Numbered from the stretch's first letter, positions 27,050-36,525 are shown. The stretch: 49,764 bases of DNA from an uncultured Eubacteriales bacterium (GCA_900315875.1 ONAX01000045.1:1-49764); one strand, 5' to 3'. Numbers and translations are program-made. The notes: generated by a model from the letters alone, not told the origin.

Positions 27050-28189
27050 TTATAGTCTGTCTTTAAAATCCTTGTAACTGAACTGTCTTAAAAGCTCAGT
27101 TGAGCCGTCGCCGTGAAGCAGATAAATCGATGGCAGCGGCATGCCGTTGAAGGTATTGTTCTTAACGGTCGTATACATTGCCATATCAGTAAATATCAGC
27201 CTGTCGCCAATGTTTAGCACCTTGTCGAAGGAATAATCACCTATGACATCGCCTGCAAGGCAGGTGGGCGCTCCGAGACGGTAGGTATATTGTTTTTCGT
27301 CCGGCAGACCCGAACCTATGATAAACGGCCTGTATGGCATTTCCAGTACATCCGGCATATGACATGCTGCAGAGGTGTCAACAATTGCAAGCTCCATGCC
27401 GTTTTTCGTTATGTCAAGAACAGTGCAGACAAGATATCCTGCATCAACGGCAACTGCTTCGCCCGGTTCGATGTATATTTCAAGGTCATATTTTTCTTTT
27501 ATCCTGCGTATGCACAAAATCAGCTTGTCAACATCGTAATCCGGTTTTGTGATATGGTGACCTCCGCCGAAATTCAGCCATTTCATTCCCGGAAGATATT
27601 TCCCGAATTTTTCTTCGACAACAGCAAGTGTTCTTTCGAGAGTATCCGCACCCTGCTCGCACATGGTGTGAAAATGCAGACCTGATATTCCGGAGATTTC
27701 GTCCTCCTCGAAATTTTCGAGAGTTATACCGAGCCTTGAATTTGCAAAGCATGGGTTATAGATGTCGGTTTCTATTTCGCTGTATTCCGGATTTATCCTC
27801 AAACCAAATGAAACGTTACCATGCTGCAGCGCTTTGCTGCGGAAATGCTTCCATTGGGAAATAGAATTGAACACAATGTGGTCGCAGATGTCAAGCAGCT
27901 CGTCCATGTCCTCATCCTTGTAAGCAGGGGAGAACACATGCACCTGAGAGCCGGGCATTTCCTCATGAGCAAGCTTTGCTTCAAAGATACCGCTTGCTGT
28001 CGTTCCGCTGATATACTTTGAAATCAGCGGATAGGTCTTGTAATTTGAAAAAGCCTTCTGTGCCAGAAGAACATGGCAGCCTGTTTCTTTTTCCATTCGC
28101 TGCAGTATTTCAAGATTATGTATCAGTGCTTCCTCGTCAATAACATAGCAAGGCGTAGGCAGCGCCCCCAGCTTTTCCGAAAGATTCAT
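27050..28189 (-). CDS. nspC: Carboxynorspermidine/carboxyspermidine decarboxylase NspC
   Basis: 379 aa, complete. It is a PLP-dependent alanine-racemase-fold decarboxylase with the Lys in LLAQKAFS (Lys45), HFHTMCEQ, the phosphate-binding NFGGGHHIT, EPGEAVAVDAGYLV, and the C-terminal catalytic region (PTCLAGDVIGDYSF). It releases CO2 from carboxy(nor)spermidine to form (nor)spermidine in the alternative polyamine pathway common in gut Firmicutes and Bacteroidota. The partner CASDH gene is not in the window. GGAGG (minus strand, 28202-28198) precedes the start, and a TATACT with an extended TG lies at 28214-28209. Confidence 0.92.
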   Translation of the reverse strand: MNLSEKLGALPTPCYVIDEEALIHNLEILQRMEKETGCHVLLAQKAFSNYKTYPLISKYISGTTASGIFEAKLAHEEMPGSQVHVFSPAYKDEDMDELLDICDHIVFNSISQWKHFRSKALQHGNVSFGLRINPEYSEIETDIYNPCFANSRLGITLENFEEDEISGISGLHFHTMCEQGADTLERTLAVVEEKFGKYLPGMKWLNFGGGHHITKPDYDVDKLILCIRRIKEKYDLEIYIEPGEAVAVDAGYLVCTVLDITKNGMELAIVDTSAACHMPDVLEMPYRPFIIGSGLPDEKQYTYRLGAPTCLAGDVIGDYSFDKVLNIGDRLIFTDMAMYTTVKNNTFNGMPLPSIYLLHGDGSTELLRQFSYKDFKDRL

Positions 28190-28288
28190 ATCCTATTCCT
28201 CCGAATATAGTATACCACATATTTTAACATAAAATTATTATTTATTCAATCAGAGAAGCCGAATAACTTCAAATATGTGGCACTGATT

Positions 28289-28376
28289 CAGAGCGAAGCG
28301 CCGGCGAGCCGCCGGTGCAGATTCGCGACAATCGCTCAGCTCAGCTCCGCTCTGCAGCGTCACGCTGCCGCAGGTT
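28289..28376. repeat. Palindromic REP-like repeat, copy A
   Basis: A GC-rich stretch with several inverted parts: CAGAGCG (28289-28295) against CGCTCTG (28348-28354), GCCGGCGAGCCGCCGGT near 28300-28316, and the palindrome GCAGCGTCACGCTGC (28354-28368). It shares GATTCGCGACAA (28320-28331), CGCTCAGCTC and the palindrome (reverse complement) with the copy at 45421-45535. It lies between divergent nspC and the RNA methyltransferase gene. Confidence 0.7.
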
Positions 28377-28403
28377 GCATTTTTCTGTAAAATAGGGTAC
28401 AAT
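28375..28403 (+). promoter_or_regulatory. Promoter of the RNA methyltransferase operon
   Basis: TTGCAT (28375-28380), a 17-bp spacer, TACAAT (28398-28403), directly after the repeat element. The start codon is about 35 bases further on. Confidence 0.6.
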
Positions 28404-28438
28404 AGAAATATAAAATTATAGAAAGTGAGGGCTGCGTT

Positions 28439-29560
28439 GTGGATACTATTCGTTTTTCTGCTCCCTGCCTTTTTGGTATAGAGGGAATATGCGCTGATGA
28501 GCTGAAGAGAATGGAAATACAGGGCGTTGCTGCCGAAAACGGCAGGGTCCTGTTTGAAGGAGATGAATCTACTCTTGCAAGAGCAAATCTCTGCTCAAGA
28601 TATGCCGAAAGAATACATATACTGATGGGAGAATTCACCGCCAAAACCTTTGATGAACTTTTTGAGGGTGTAAAAAAGCTTGAATGGGAAAGATTTATCA
28701 GAAGAAATAATGCCTTCCCCGTCAAGGGACATTGTATAAGCTCCACACTTGCAAGCGTTCCGGATTGTCAGAAGATAATAAAAAAGGCAATCGTTGACCG
28801 CCTTTCCGGAAAATACGGTATTAAATGGTTTGACGAATCCTCCGCAAAATGCCAGGTGCAGTTCCTTATAATTAAGGACAAGGTCAGCGTAATGCTTGAT
28901 ACCTCAGGCGAGGGTCTTCATAAGCGCGGATATCGCCGTGACAGTACAACAGCTCCCATTAAGGAAACACTTGCTGCTGCTATGGCTGATATGTCGCACG
29001 TGCGCCCGTTTTCTACGGTAATTGACCCGTTCTGCGGCTCCGGAACAATCCTTATCGAGGCTGCACTTAAAGCTCTGAATATTGCTCCGGGTCTCAGACG
29101 TCGGTTTTCAGCCGAGCTGTGGCAGAGCATTCCCGTTGAGGTATGGTCATCCGAGCGTGAGCGCGCATTCGACCTGATTGACCGCAGCGCCGAATTCCGC
29201 GCATTCGGATATGATATCGATGAAGAAGCCGTGGAGCTGACAAAATCAAATGCATATAAAGCCGGCGTCGAAAACCGCATGCGTATTGAGGTGCGCGATA
29301 TCAAGGATTTCAGCAGTGACTGTGAGCGCGCTGCGGTAATCACAAATCCGCCCTACGGCGAACGTCTGCTCGATGCCGAACAGGCGCGCAGACTCTATAC
29401 CGTAATGGGCAAAAAGTTTGTAAAACGTCCCGGCTGGAGCTATACAGTTATAAGCCCCGATGACCAGTTCGAGGCTTCATTCGGCAGACCTGCGGATAAG
29501 CGTAGGAAGCTTTATAATGGCATGATAAAATGTCAGGCATTCATGTATTTCAAAAGGTAA
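28439..29560 (+). CDS. THUMP-containing class I SAM-dependent RNA methyltransferase (RlmL N-terminal-like)
   Basis: 373 aa, GTG start with AGTGAGG upstream. N-terminal ferredoxin-like/THUMP region (FSAPCLFGIEGICADELKR to FLIIKDKVSVMLDTSGEGLHKRGYR), then the UPF0020 methyltransferase domain with SAM-binding IDPFCGSGTILIEAA and the N6/N2-type catalytic motif TNPPYGERL. This matches YpsC-type proteins and the N-terminal half of E. coli RlmL, which methylates 23S rRNA (m2G2445). A guanine target in 23S rRNA is likely by family. It is followed 4 bases later by a GNAT gene. Confidence 0.9.
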   Translation: MDTIRFSAPCLFGIEGICADELKRMEIQGVAAENGRVLFEGDESTLARANLCSRYAERIHILMGEFTAKTFDELFEGVKKLEWERFIRRNNAFPVKGHCISSTLASVPDCQKIIKKAIVDRLSGKYGIKWFDESSAKCQVQFLIIKDKVSVMLDTSGEGLHKRGYRRDSTTAPIKETLAAAMADMSHVRPFSTVIDPFCGSGTILIEAALKALNIAPGLRRRFSAELWQSIPVEVWSSERERAFDLIDRSAEFRAFGYDIDEEAVELTKSNAYKAGVENRMRIEVRDIKDFSSDCERAAVITNPPYGERLLDAEQARRLYTVMGKKFVKRPGWSYTVISPDDQFEASFGRPADKRRKLYNGMIKCQAFMYFKR

Positions 29561-29564
29561 ATGT

Positions 29565-30083
29565 ATGATAATAAAAACAGATAGACTTGTTCTCGAACCT
29601 CTTGGAACAAAGCATTTTGAAACGACCTGTGGCTATTCTATGTCACTTGAAAATACAAAATATATGTGCTACCTTCCGTGCGACAGCACCGGAGAGGTAA
29701 TGCAGTATCTTGAAAAATGCGAGCGCCAGTGGAAAATGCAGCAACCGGAATATCTCGACGCTGCCGTCATCCTTGACGGAGTTCATATCGGTGCGGTCAG
29801 TATAGAGCTTCTTGACGGCGGCGCAACCGGAGAGCTTGGTTGGATACTGAACCCCGACCATCACGGCAGTGGATATGCATATGAAGCGGCAGCGGCATTT
29901 ATGCAGTATTTTCAGAGCCGGTTTTTACTGAAACGCTTTATCGCACATGCCGATACCGAAAACAAAGCTTCTGTAAGAGTTATGGAAAAGCTCGGCATGC
30001 GCTGCATAGGTATTGCCGGTGGCAGAAAAAACCGATGCTCCGATGAGGAAAGAATGGAATGTACCTATGAGCTTATGCTCTGA
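29565..30083 (+). CDS. GNAT-family acetyltransferase (RimJ/RimL type)
   Basis: 172 aa. The GNAT fold is visible: start IIKTDRLVLEPLGTKHFE, GELGWILNPDHHGSGYAYEAA (acetyl-CoA pyrophosphate loop) and the typical ADTENKASVRVMEKLGMRCIG. The family acetylates N-terminal amines of ribosomal proteins or small molecules; the substrate cannot be read from sequence. It lies between the rRNA methyltransferase and dnaE genes and probably shares their transcript. Confidence 0.85.
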   Translation: MIIKTDRLVLEPLGTKHFETTCGYSMSLENTKYMCYLPCDSTGEVMQYLEKCERQWKMQQPEYLDAAVILDGVHIGAVSIELLDGGATGELGWILNPDHHGSGYAYEAAAAFMQYFQSRFLLKRFIAHADTENKASVRVMEKLGMRCIGIAGGRKNRCSDEERMECTYELML

Positions 30084-30109
30084 TAATTATCAGGAAAGGA
30101 TGATCGCCA

Positions 30110-33100
30110 ATGGCATTTGCACATCTGCATGTACATACTGTCTATAGCCTTCTTGACGGCGCGTGCAGGATAAGCGAGCTTATTAGCACTGCAAAGCAGC
30201 TCGGTCAGGACAGCATTGCCATAACTGACCACGGCGTTATGTACGGTGTGGTCGAATTCTATAAAGAGGCAAAAAAACAGGGCGTTCATCCGGTTATCGG
30301 CTGCGAGGTCTATGTGTCCCCGAGGTCGAGATTTGACCGTATTCCGGATATTGACCGCGAAAGCCGCCATCTGGTTCTGCTTTGCGAAAACAATACGGGA
30401 CTGAAAAATCTTATGAAGCTCGACTCACTTGCATGGACTGAGGGCTTTTATGGTAAACCTCGTGTAGATATCGAGCTTCTTGAAAAATACCACGAAGGGC
30501 TTATTGCTCTTTCGGCCTGCCTTGCAGGTGAGGTTCCGCGCTGCATTATGAGAGGAGACTATGACGCCGCAAAACAGACCGCTGCACAGTACCGGGATAT
30601 TTTCGGCAAGGATAATTACTTTCTGGAGCTGCAGTCTCACGGAATAAGCGAGCAGGACAGGATTAATCCATATTTAATCAGGCTTTCGGAAGAACTTGAT
30701 ATTCCACTCGTTGCAACAAACGACTGCCACTATATAAAAAAAGAGGACAGCGAGCTTCATAATGTCCTTTTGTGTATACAGACTAACCATACCGTCGAGG
30801 AAAAGAATCCGATGGCTTTTCCTACGAAAGAATTCTATGTAAAAAGCGAGGAGGAAATGAGATCTCTTTTCCCGCTGCTTCCTGAAGCAATTGAGAATAC
30901 TCAGAAAATAGCACAGCGCTGCCAGGTAGAGATAGAATTCGGGCATCTGAAGCTTCCGCGCTTCGATGTTCCGGACGGTCGTGACCATGCCGAATACTTC
31001 CGTGAGCTTTGCTTCGAGGGTCTGCGACGTCGCTATGGTGACGACCCCGGCAGGGACAAAACCGAAAGGCTGGAATATGAATTATCAGTCGTTACGAAAA
31101 TGGGATATGTAGATTATTATCTCATTGTTGCCGACTATGTTAATTATGCAAAAACACACGGTATACCAGTCGGCGCAGGAAGAGGCTCCGGTGCCGGCAG
31201 CATTGCAGCCTACTGTATGGGTATTACTGAAATTGACCCTATCAAGTATGACCTGCTGTTTGAGCGCTTTCTGAATCCTGAAAGAGTGAGCATGCCCGAT
31301 TTTGATGTGGATTTCTGCACAGAGCGCAGGCAGGAGGTCATTGACTATGTCATCCGTAAATACGGAGCCGACCACGTCGCCCAGATAGCAGCCTTCGGTA
31401 CCATGGCGGCAAGGGCTGCCGTTAAGGATGTCGGCCGCGCTCTTGCAATGCCCTATGCAACATGCGACAGGGTTTCAAAGCTGATACCGCGTGACCTTGG
31501 CATGACTATTCCAAAGGCTCTTGAGGTGTCGAAGGAGCTGCGCGAGCTGTACGAAAGTGACAGCGCTGTTCACCGACTGATAGATACCGCAATGAAGCTT
31601 GAGGGAACACCGCGGAATACTACTACCCATGCGGCGGGCGTTGTAATTACCGACCGGCCCGTGTCGGACTATGTTCCGCTTGCAAAAAATGACGATACCG
31701 TAGTAACACAGTTTACCATGACGGAGCTTGACGAACTTGGACTGCTTAAAATGGACTTTCTCGGGCTTCGCAACCTTACGGTGCTGCATGAAGCCGAAAC
31801 CATGATTCGCCGCCTCGAGCCGGACTTTTCTGTTGATAATATCGCGGATGATGATAAGGATGTTTTCGCAATGTACAGCGCCGCTGATACCGAGGGCGTT
31901 TTTCAGTTTGAATCCAAGGGTATGAAAAATGTCCTGACGCGGCTTCGCCCGGAAAATCTCGAGGATATCATTGCTGTAATATCACTTTACCGTCCAGGAC
32001 CTATGGACAGTATACCGAGATATATTGAAAACCGTCATCATCCTGAGCGCATAACATATAAGCATCCGCTGCTCGAGCCGATACTGAAGGTCACATACGG
32101 ATGTATCGTATATCAGGAACAGGTTATGCAGATATTCCGCAGCCTTGCGGGATATTCTCTCGGCAGAGCAGATATCGTGCGCCGTGCCATGGCAAAAAAG
32201 AAAAAACATGTCATGGATGAGGAAAAGCAGATATTCATCCACGGACTTACGGATGAAAACGGAAATGTCGTTGTTGACGGCTGTATCCGCCGCGGAATTG
32301 ACGAACGGACTGCGCTTGATATTTTTACCGAAATGGAAAGCTTTGCTTCCTATGCTTTCAACCGTGCTCATGCCGCAGCCTATGCTTATATTTCATATCA
32401 GACGGCATATGTAAAATATCATTACCCCTGCGAATATATGGCGGCTCTGCTTACAAGTGTTCTGTCCGACAGCGGCAAGGTCGCGGCGTATATTGACGAA
32501 TGCACTGCCGCAGGAATACGGGTTCTGCCTCCGCACGTAAACGAAAGCGAAGCCGGCTTTACTGTTAATGAAAAGAATATCCGCTTCGGTCTGCTTGCTG
32601 TTAAGGGGCTGGGACCGGGTCTTATCGAAAAGATTGTTTCCCTGCGAAAAAGCGGCAGATATACGTCATTCTATAATTTCTGCAGCAGAGTGTATGGCAG
32701 GGAGCTTAACAGACGAGCGCTTGAAAACCTGATAAAATGCGGAGCGCTGGACGGTCTCGGAGCAAACCGCAGACAGATGCTTCTCATTCTGCCTCAGTAC
32801 CTTGACTATATTCAGAGCGAAAGAGATTTTATCGAAAACGGTCAGATGTCGCTTTTCGGCGAAGAGGAAGGCGGCGAACGATACAGTCCGGAAATACCGG
32901 CTGCCGATGAATTTGACCGGCGTGAGCTTCTTTCAATGGAGCGCGATACCGCCGGGATATATTTCAGCGGACACCCCATGTCTGCCTATGATGAAATAGC
33001 CGCGGCTTTAAAAACGGACAGTCTTTCGCAGATAATATCCGATGAGGCTGGACGTTATCCCGACGGAAAAAAGGTCGATATACTCTGCATGCTGGGAAAG

Positions 33101-33607
33101 ATTAAGATAAAAACCACCCGCAGCAATACTCAGATGGCGTTTGTAGCGATTGAAGATAAATATGCTTCTGCTGAAATGCTTGTCTTTCCGCGTGTTCTCG
33201 ACGAGTTCGGTGCCCTTATCAGTGAAGGCGCCGCCCTCAGGATAAACGGCAGCGTCAGCCGGAAGGATGAGGATACTGTTCAGATTATCTGCGACAGAGC
33301 ACTGATGATTCCGCAGAATGTCCGTGCTGCTGCGTCGGCAAAGGGAACCGTACCTGCGACAAAGCGTACTCCGCCGGGACTGTATCTCAGGATACCCGAC
33401 GACAAATGTGAGCAGTATCGCCGCGCAATGCAGATAATCGATATCTTCGACGGCAGCACGATGCTGTACATTTATTTCACGGATACCAGAAAGCTGTGGC
33501 GTGCACCGGACTCTATGAGAGTAGACCCCAATCCCGTCATGCTGCGCGAGCTGAAAAAGAGAATAGGGGAGGACAATGTTTCCCTTGTTACTGTGCAGAA
33601 CGGTTAA
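30110..33607 (+). CDS. dnaE: DNA polymerase III alpha subunit DnaE
   Basis: 1165 aa, GGAAAGGATG just before the start region. PHP domain first (FAHLHVHTVYSLLDGACRI, ITDHGVMYG). The polymerase core has VGAGRGSGAGS, the catalytic aspartates in MPDFDVDF (about residues 392-399) and KMDFLGLRNL, then SLYRPGPMDSIPRYIE, FNRAHAAAYAYISYQTAY, a helix-hairpin-helix region (LLAVKGLGPGLIEKI) and an OB fold (DILCMLGKIKIKTT). It is the DnaE1-type replicative polymerase, not PolC. A terminator follows. Confidence 0.96.
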   Translation: MAFAHLHVHTVYSLLDGACRISELISTAKQLGQDSIAITDHGVMYGVVEFYKEAKKQGVHPVIGCEVYVSPRSRFDRIPDIDRESRHLVLLCENNTGLKNLMKLDSLAWTEGFYGKPRVDIELLEKYHEGLIALSACLAGEVPRCIMRGDYDAAKQTAAQYRDIFGKDNYFLELQSHGISEQDRINPYLIRLSEELDIPLVATNDCHYIKKEDSELHNVLLCIQTNHTVEEKNPMAFPTKEFYVKSEEEMRSLFPLLPEAIENTQKIAQRCQVEIEFGHLKLPRFDVPDGRDHAEYFRELCFEGLRRRYGDDPGRDKTERLEYELSVVTKMGYVDYYLIVADYVNYAKTHGIPVGAGRGSGAGSIAAYCMGITEIDPIKYDLLFERFLNPERVSMPDFDVDFCTERRQEVIDYVIRKYGADHVAQIAAFGTMAARAAVKDVGRALAMPYATCDRVSKLIPRDLGMTIPKALEVSKELRELYESDSAVHRLIDTAMKLEGTPRNTTTHAAGVVITDRPVSDYVPLAKNDDTVVTQFTMTELDELGLLKMDFLGLRNLTVLHEAETMIRRLEPDFSVDNIADDDKDVFAMYSAADTEGVFQFESKGMKNVLTRLRPENLEDIIAVISLYRPGPMDSIPRYIENRHHPERITYKHPLLEPILKVTYGCIVYQEQVMQIFRSLAGYSLGRADIVRRAMAKKKKHVMDEEKQIFIHGLTDENGNVVVDGCIRRGIDERTALDIFTEMESFASYAFNRAHAAAYAYISYQTAYVKYHYPCEYMAALLTSVLSDSGKVAAYIDECTAAGIRVLPPHVNESEAGFTVNEKNIRFGLLAVKGLGPGLIEKIVSLRKSGRYTSFYNFCSRVYGRELNRRALENLIKCGALDGLGANRRQMLLILPQYLDYIQSERDFIENGQMSLFGEEEGGERYSPEIPAADEFDRRELLSMERDTAGIYFSGHPMSAYDEIAAALKTDSLSQIISDEAGRYPDGKKVDILCMLGKIKIKTTRSNTQMAFVAIEDKYASAEMLVFPRVLDEFGALISEGAALRINGSVSRKDEDTVQIICDRALMIPQNVRAAASAKGTVPATKRTPPGLYLRIPDDKCEQYRRAMQIIDIFDGSTMLYIYFTDTRKLWRAPDSMRVDPNPVMLRELKKRIGEDNVSLVTVQNG

Positions 33608-33618
33608 AAGACCGGATC

Positions 33619-33660
33619 GCAGATCTGTAAATTCCGTATTGCAGATCTGCATATTTTTTT
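33619..33660 (+). terminator. Terminator of dnaE
   Basis: GCAGATCTG (33619-33627) pairs with CAGATCTGC (33642-33650) and seven T follow (33654-33660). Each arm is itself nearly palindromic. Confidence 0.8.
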
Positions 33661-33661
33661 C

Positions 33662-33690
33662 TTGATTATTTGACTTGAAGAGGTTATAAT
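33662..33690 (+). promoter_or_regulatory. Promoter of corA
   Basis: TTGATT (33662-33667), a 17-bp spacer, TATAAT (33685-33690), just after the dnaE terminator. Confidence 0.7.
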
Positions 33691-33741
33691 ATAAACATGC
33701 GGCGAAAGCCGGACTGTTTTTTTCTTCGGAGGTGGTAATAC

Positions 33742-33897
33742 ATGAGTTCAGACCCTTACGGTAAACAGATGCATTTTTATCTCACATGTACGGGAACAGG
33801 TGTATTATCCCACTGTACCGTATACGGAAAGGACAGATCCGATGGTAAACTACTACAAGACAGAAAACGGCAGAATCGGAGAGATCGAAGCATATGA
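33742..33897 (+). CDS. Possible leader ORF upstream of corA
   Basis: 51 codons. The ATG at 33742 has the best ribosome site in the area (GGAGGTGG at 33728-33735, 6 bases ahead), better than that of corA. The frame runs MSSDPYGKQMHFYLTCTGTG onward to a TGA at 33895, ends in a basic tail (KRQNRRDRSI) and overlaps the corA start in another frame. No family is recognised. It could be a regulatory leader peptide like CorL or MgtL of enterobacteria, or the remains of another gene. The strong translation start is the main evidence. Confidence 0.35.
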   Translation: MSSDPYGKQMHFYLTCTGTGVLSHCTVYGKDRSDGKLLQDRKRQNRRDRSI

Positions 33898-34771
33898 GCC
33901 CGGCTGCTGGGTAAACTGCGTTGCACCGGATGAGGAAGAGGTGCAGTATCTTCTCGATTTTTTTGATATTCCCCCGGAGCTTCTCCGCTCCGCACTTGAT
34001 GAAGAGGAATCCGCGCATATCGACAGCGAAGACGATACAACGCTGATTATCATTGACGTTCCGGTTGTCGAAAAGGTTTCCGGCAGCATAACCTATTCAA
34101 CCATGCCTATCGGTATTATGATAACCAAGGATAACGTTATTACTGTAGCGCTGAAGGAAAGCACAATCCTGACGGAATTTGCGGAGGGTGTTGTGCGTAA
34201 TGTAATGACGAATTATAAAACGCACTTTGTTCTTCATATAATGCTCAGAATGGCAACAAAGTACCTGCAGTACCTCAAGCAGATAGATAAGATAAGTAAC
34301 CGTATTGAGCGTGAACTGAGAAAATCTGCAAAGAATAAGGATCTCGATCAGCTGCTTGATATTGAAAAGTCCCTTGTCTTTTTCTCTTCATCACTGAAGG
34401 CGGACGAAAACACACTCGAAAAGATAATGCGCGGCAGACATCTTAAGCTCTATGAAGAGGATCAGGATCTTCTGGAGGACGTGCTCATCGAGATCAAGCA
34501 GGCTGTTGATATGTCAGCAACCTACCTTACTGTTTTAAACGGCACGATGGACGTTTTCGCTTCCATTATCAGCAATAACCTGAACGTTGTCATGAAGATT
34601 CAGGCTTCACTCACACTTCTGGTTTCAGTGCCGACGGTCATTTCCGGTATTTACGGAATGAATATCATCGGCGGTCTGCCCTTTGATAAGCTGTGGTGGT
34701 TCCCGATACTGATCTCCGGAATACTTATGGCGGTCATGTATTTCATACTCAAAAAGAAGGATATGTTCTGA
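33842..34771 (+). CDS. corA: CorA-like Mg2+/Co2+ channel protein
   Basis: 309 aa from the ATG at 33842, preceded by GGAAAGG; an in-frame GTG at 33800 is less likely. It has a soluble N-terminal domain, a long helical stalk (MLRMATKYLQYLKQIDKISNRIEREL, then IKQAVDMSATYLTVLNGTMDVFASIISNNLN) and two C-terminal membrane helices with the signature YGMN after the first (SVPTVISGIYGMN). The end is basic (LKKKDMF). Pentameric CorA channels take up Mg2+. The CorA family is certain; the substrate in this subfamily is not. Confidence 0.92.
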   Translation: MVNYYKTENGRIGEIEAYEPGCWVNCVAPDEEEVQYLLDFFDIPPELLRSALDEEESAHIDSEDDTTLIIIDVPVVEKVSGSITYSTMPIGIMITKDNVITVALKESTILTEFAEGVVRNVMTNYKTHFVLHIMLRMATKYLQYLKQIDKISNRIERELRKSAKNKDLDQLLDIEKSLVFFSSSLKADENTLEKIMRGRHLKLYEEDQDLLEDVLIEIKQAVDMSATYLTVLNGTMDVFASIISNNLNVVMKIQASLTLLVSVPTVISGIYGMNIIGGLPFDKLWWFPILISGILMAVMYFILKKKDMF

Positions 34772-34788
34772 TAGAATATTGTTTGCCG

Positions 34789-34812
34789 AGGCTGTCGTTC
34801 AGACAGCCTTTG
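34789..34812 (+). terminator. Hairpin after corA
   Basis: AGGCTGTC (34789-34796), loop GTTCA, GACAGCCT (34802-34809). Only three T follow, so it may be a weak terminator. Confidence 0.5.
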
Positions 34813-34850
34813 CGTAATTACGGCAGTTTTAATGCCGGGGAGGAAATCCT

Positions 34851-35612
34851 ATGAATGAAACAAATCTTTACCATCTGAATATTGACAAAAATTTCAGAGC
34901 AGGCTATGCAATCGTTCCCGGAGACCCGGGTAGAGTCGATAAAATAGCAGCTTTTCTTGATGAGGCTGTATTTCTTGCAAATAACAGGGAATTCCGTTCC
35001 TTTGCCGGAAAGCTATGCGGAGAAACTGTAATAGTGTGCTCAACCGGAATCGGCGGACCGTCGGCTGCAATTGCTCTTGAGGAGTTGTCGATGCTCGGTG
35101 TACATACTGCTGTGCGTATCGGCACCTGCGGAGGCATCAGTCAGAAGGTGCAGCGCGGAGATCTGATAGCCGCAACCGCTGCGGTTCGTATGGATGGCTG
35201 CTCCAAGGAATATGCCCCGATAGAATATCCCGCAGTTTCAGATTTTGGAGTCTGTTCGGCAATTGTAAGATCTGCAGATGCTCTGGGATATCGTATACAT
35301 ACCGGAGTTATCCAGAGCAAGGATTCCTTCTATGGTCAGCATTCTCCTGAATCCATGCCAACATCAGCAGAGCTTCTGAATAAGTGGGAGGCATGGAAAC
35401 GCCTTGGTGTACTTGCGTCCGAGATGGAAGCGTCAACTCTTTTTACCGTCGGTGCGGTGCGTGGTATACGTACGGGCTGTGTGCTTCATGCCGTGTGGAA
35501 TCAGGAGCTTCCTGGCGGCGGCACATCCGCAGCTGATCTTGATATGGATGCTACCGTTAAAACGGCAGTTGCTGCAATAAAGCTTCTGATCAGTGAGGAT
35601 AAAAATGGATAA
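34851..35612 (+). CDS. udp: Uridine phosphorylase / nucleoside phosphorylase (NP-I family)
   Basis: 253 aa. Phosphate-binding VPGDPGRVDKI at the start, CSTGIGGPSAAIALEEL, the substrate region RIGTCGGISQKVQRGDLIAATAAVRMDG and the nucleoside-binding VLASEMEASTLF. It cleaves uridine with phosphate to uracil and ribose-1-phosphate in pyrimidine salvage. Its 3' end overlaps the miaA start by 8 bases. Confidence 0.9.
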   Translation: MNETNLYHLNIDKNFRAGYAIVPGDPGRVDKIAAFLDEAVFLANNREFRSFAGKLCGETVIVCSTGIGGPSAAIALEELSMLGVHTAVRIGTCGGISQKVQRGDLIAATAAVRMDGCSKEYAPIEYPAVSDFGVCSAIVRSADALGYRIHTGVIQSKDSFYGQHSPESMPTSAELLNKWEAWKRLGVLASEMEASTLFTVGAVRGIRTGCVLHAVWNQELPGGGTSAADLDMDATVKTAVAAIKLLISEDKNG

Positions 35613-36525
35613 GATAAAAATCATTGCCGTAGTAGGGCCTACTGCTTCGGGTAAAACCGCACTCGCGGTACGCCTTGCGCAGCACTTTGACGGAGAGGTT
35701 ATTTCTGCGGATTCAATGCAGATATATAAAGGCATGGATATTGCCACTGCTAAGCCTGACGCAGAGGAAATGATGGGCATTCCGCATCACCTTATAGGGT
35801 TTCTTGACCCGGGGGAAAGCTTTTCTGTTTCGGATTACTGTAAGGCAGCGCACGAGATTGCAAGGGATATTGCAGCGCGCGGACATATGCCGGTGCTCTG
35901 CGGAGGAACAGGACTTTATGTGCGTTCATTTCTCGAAAATGTCACCTTTGCTGAGGATAAGTGTGACCCTGCTCTCAGAGATGAGCTTAACCGCAGATAT
36001 GAGCAGGAGGGGGGAGAAACGCTTCTCAGAGAGCTTGCCGCCTTCGACCCCGAAACAGCGGCAGCTCTGCATCCATCGAACAGTAAAAGAATAATCCGTG
36101 CCATAGAGATTTATAAAACGACAGGTGTAACAATGTCGCAGGCTGTTGCTCGCTCGCACGATAATCCTTCGCCCTATGATGTAACCGCAATCGGTCTTAC
36201 ATTTGCGGACAGATCTCGCCTGTATGAGCGTATTGACAGGCGTGTGGATGTTATGGTGCAGTCAGGACTGATAGAAGAAGCGAAAAGCTTCTATCAGAAA
36301 AATGTCGGAAAAACTGCCGCTGCAGCTATCGGATATAAGGAGCTAAGGCTATATCTCGACGGGGAAGTTACGCTTGAGGCTGCCCTGGACAGGCTGAAAA
36401 CCGAAACGCGTCACTATGCAAAGCGTCAGCTGACCTGGTTCAGACGAGATGAATATATTAACTGGATCGAGGTTGACCGCTGCAGCGATGTCTTTGAGGC
36501 TGCGATAAAAATCATAGGACAGTGA
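35605..36525 (+). CDS. miaA: tRNA dimethylallyltransferase MiaA
   Basis: 306 aa from the ATG at 35605 (a GTG at 35593 is in frame). P-loop VVGPTASGKTALA, then ADSMQIYKGMDIATAK, IPHHLIGFLDPGESFSV, GGTGLYVRSFL, and the C-terminal AIGYKELRLYLDGE and ETRHYAKRQLTWFRRD. It prenylates A37 of tRNAs that read codons starting with U. It is translationally coupled to udp. Confidence 0.95.
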   Translation: MDKIKIIAVVGPTASGKTALAVRLAQHFDGEVISADSMQIYKGMDIATAKPDAEEMMGIPHHLIGFLDPGESFSVSDYCKAAHEIARDIAARGHMPVLCGGTGLYVRSFLENVTFAEDKCDPALRDELNRRYEQEGGETLLRELAAFDPETAAALHPSNSKRIIRAIEIYKTTGVTMSQAVARSHDNPSPYDVTAIGLTFADRSRLYERIDRRVDVMVQSGLIEEAKSFYQKNVGKTAAAAIGYKELRLYLDGEVTLEAALDRLKTETRHYAKRQLTWFRRDEYINWIEVDRCSDVFEAAIKIIGQ

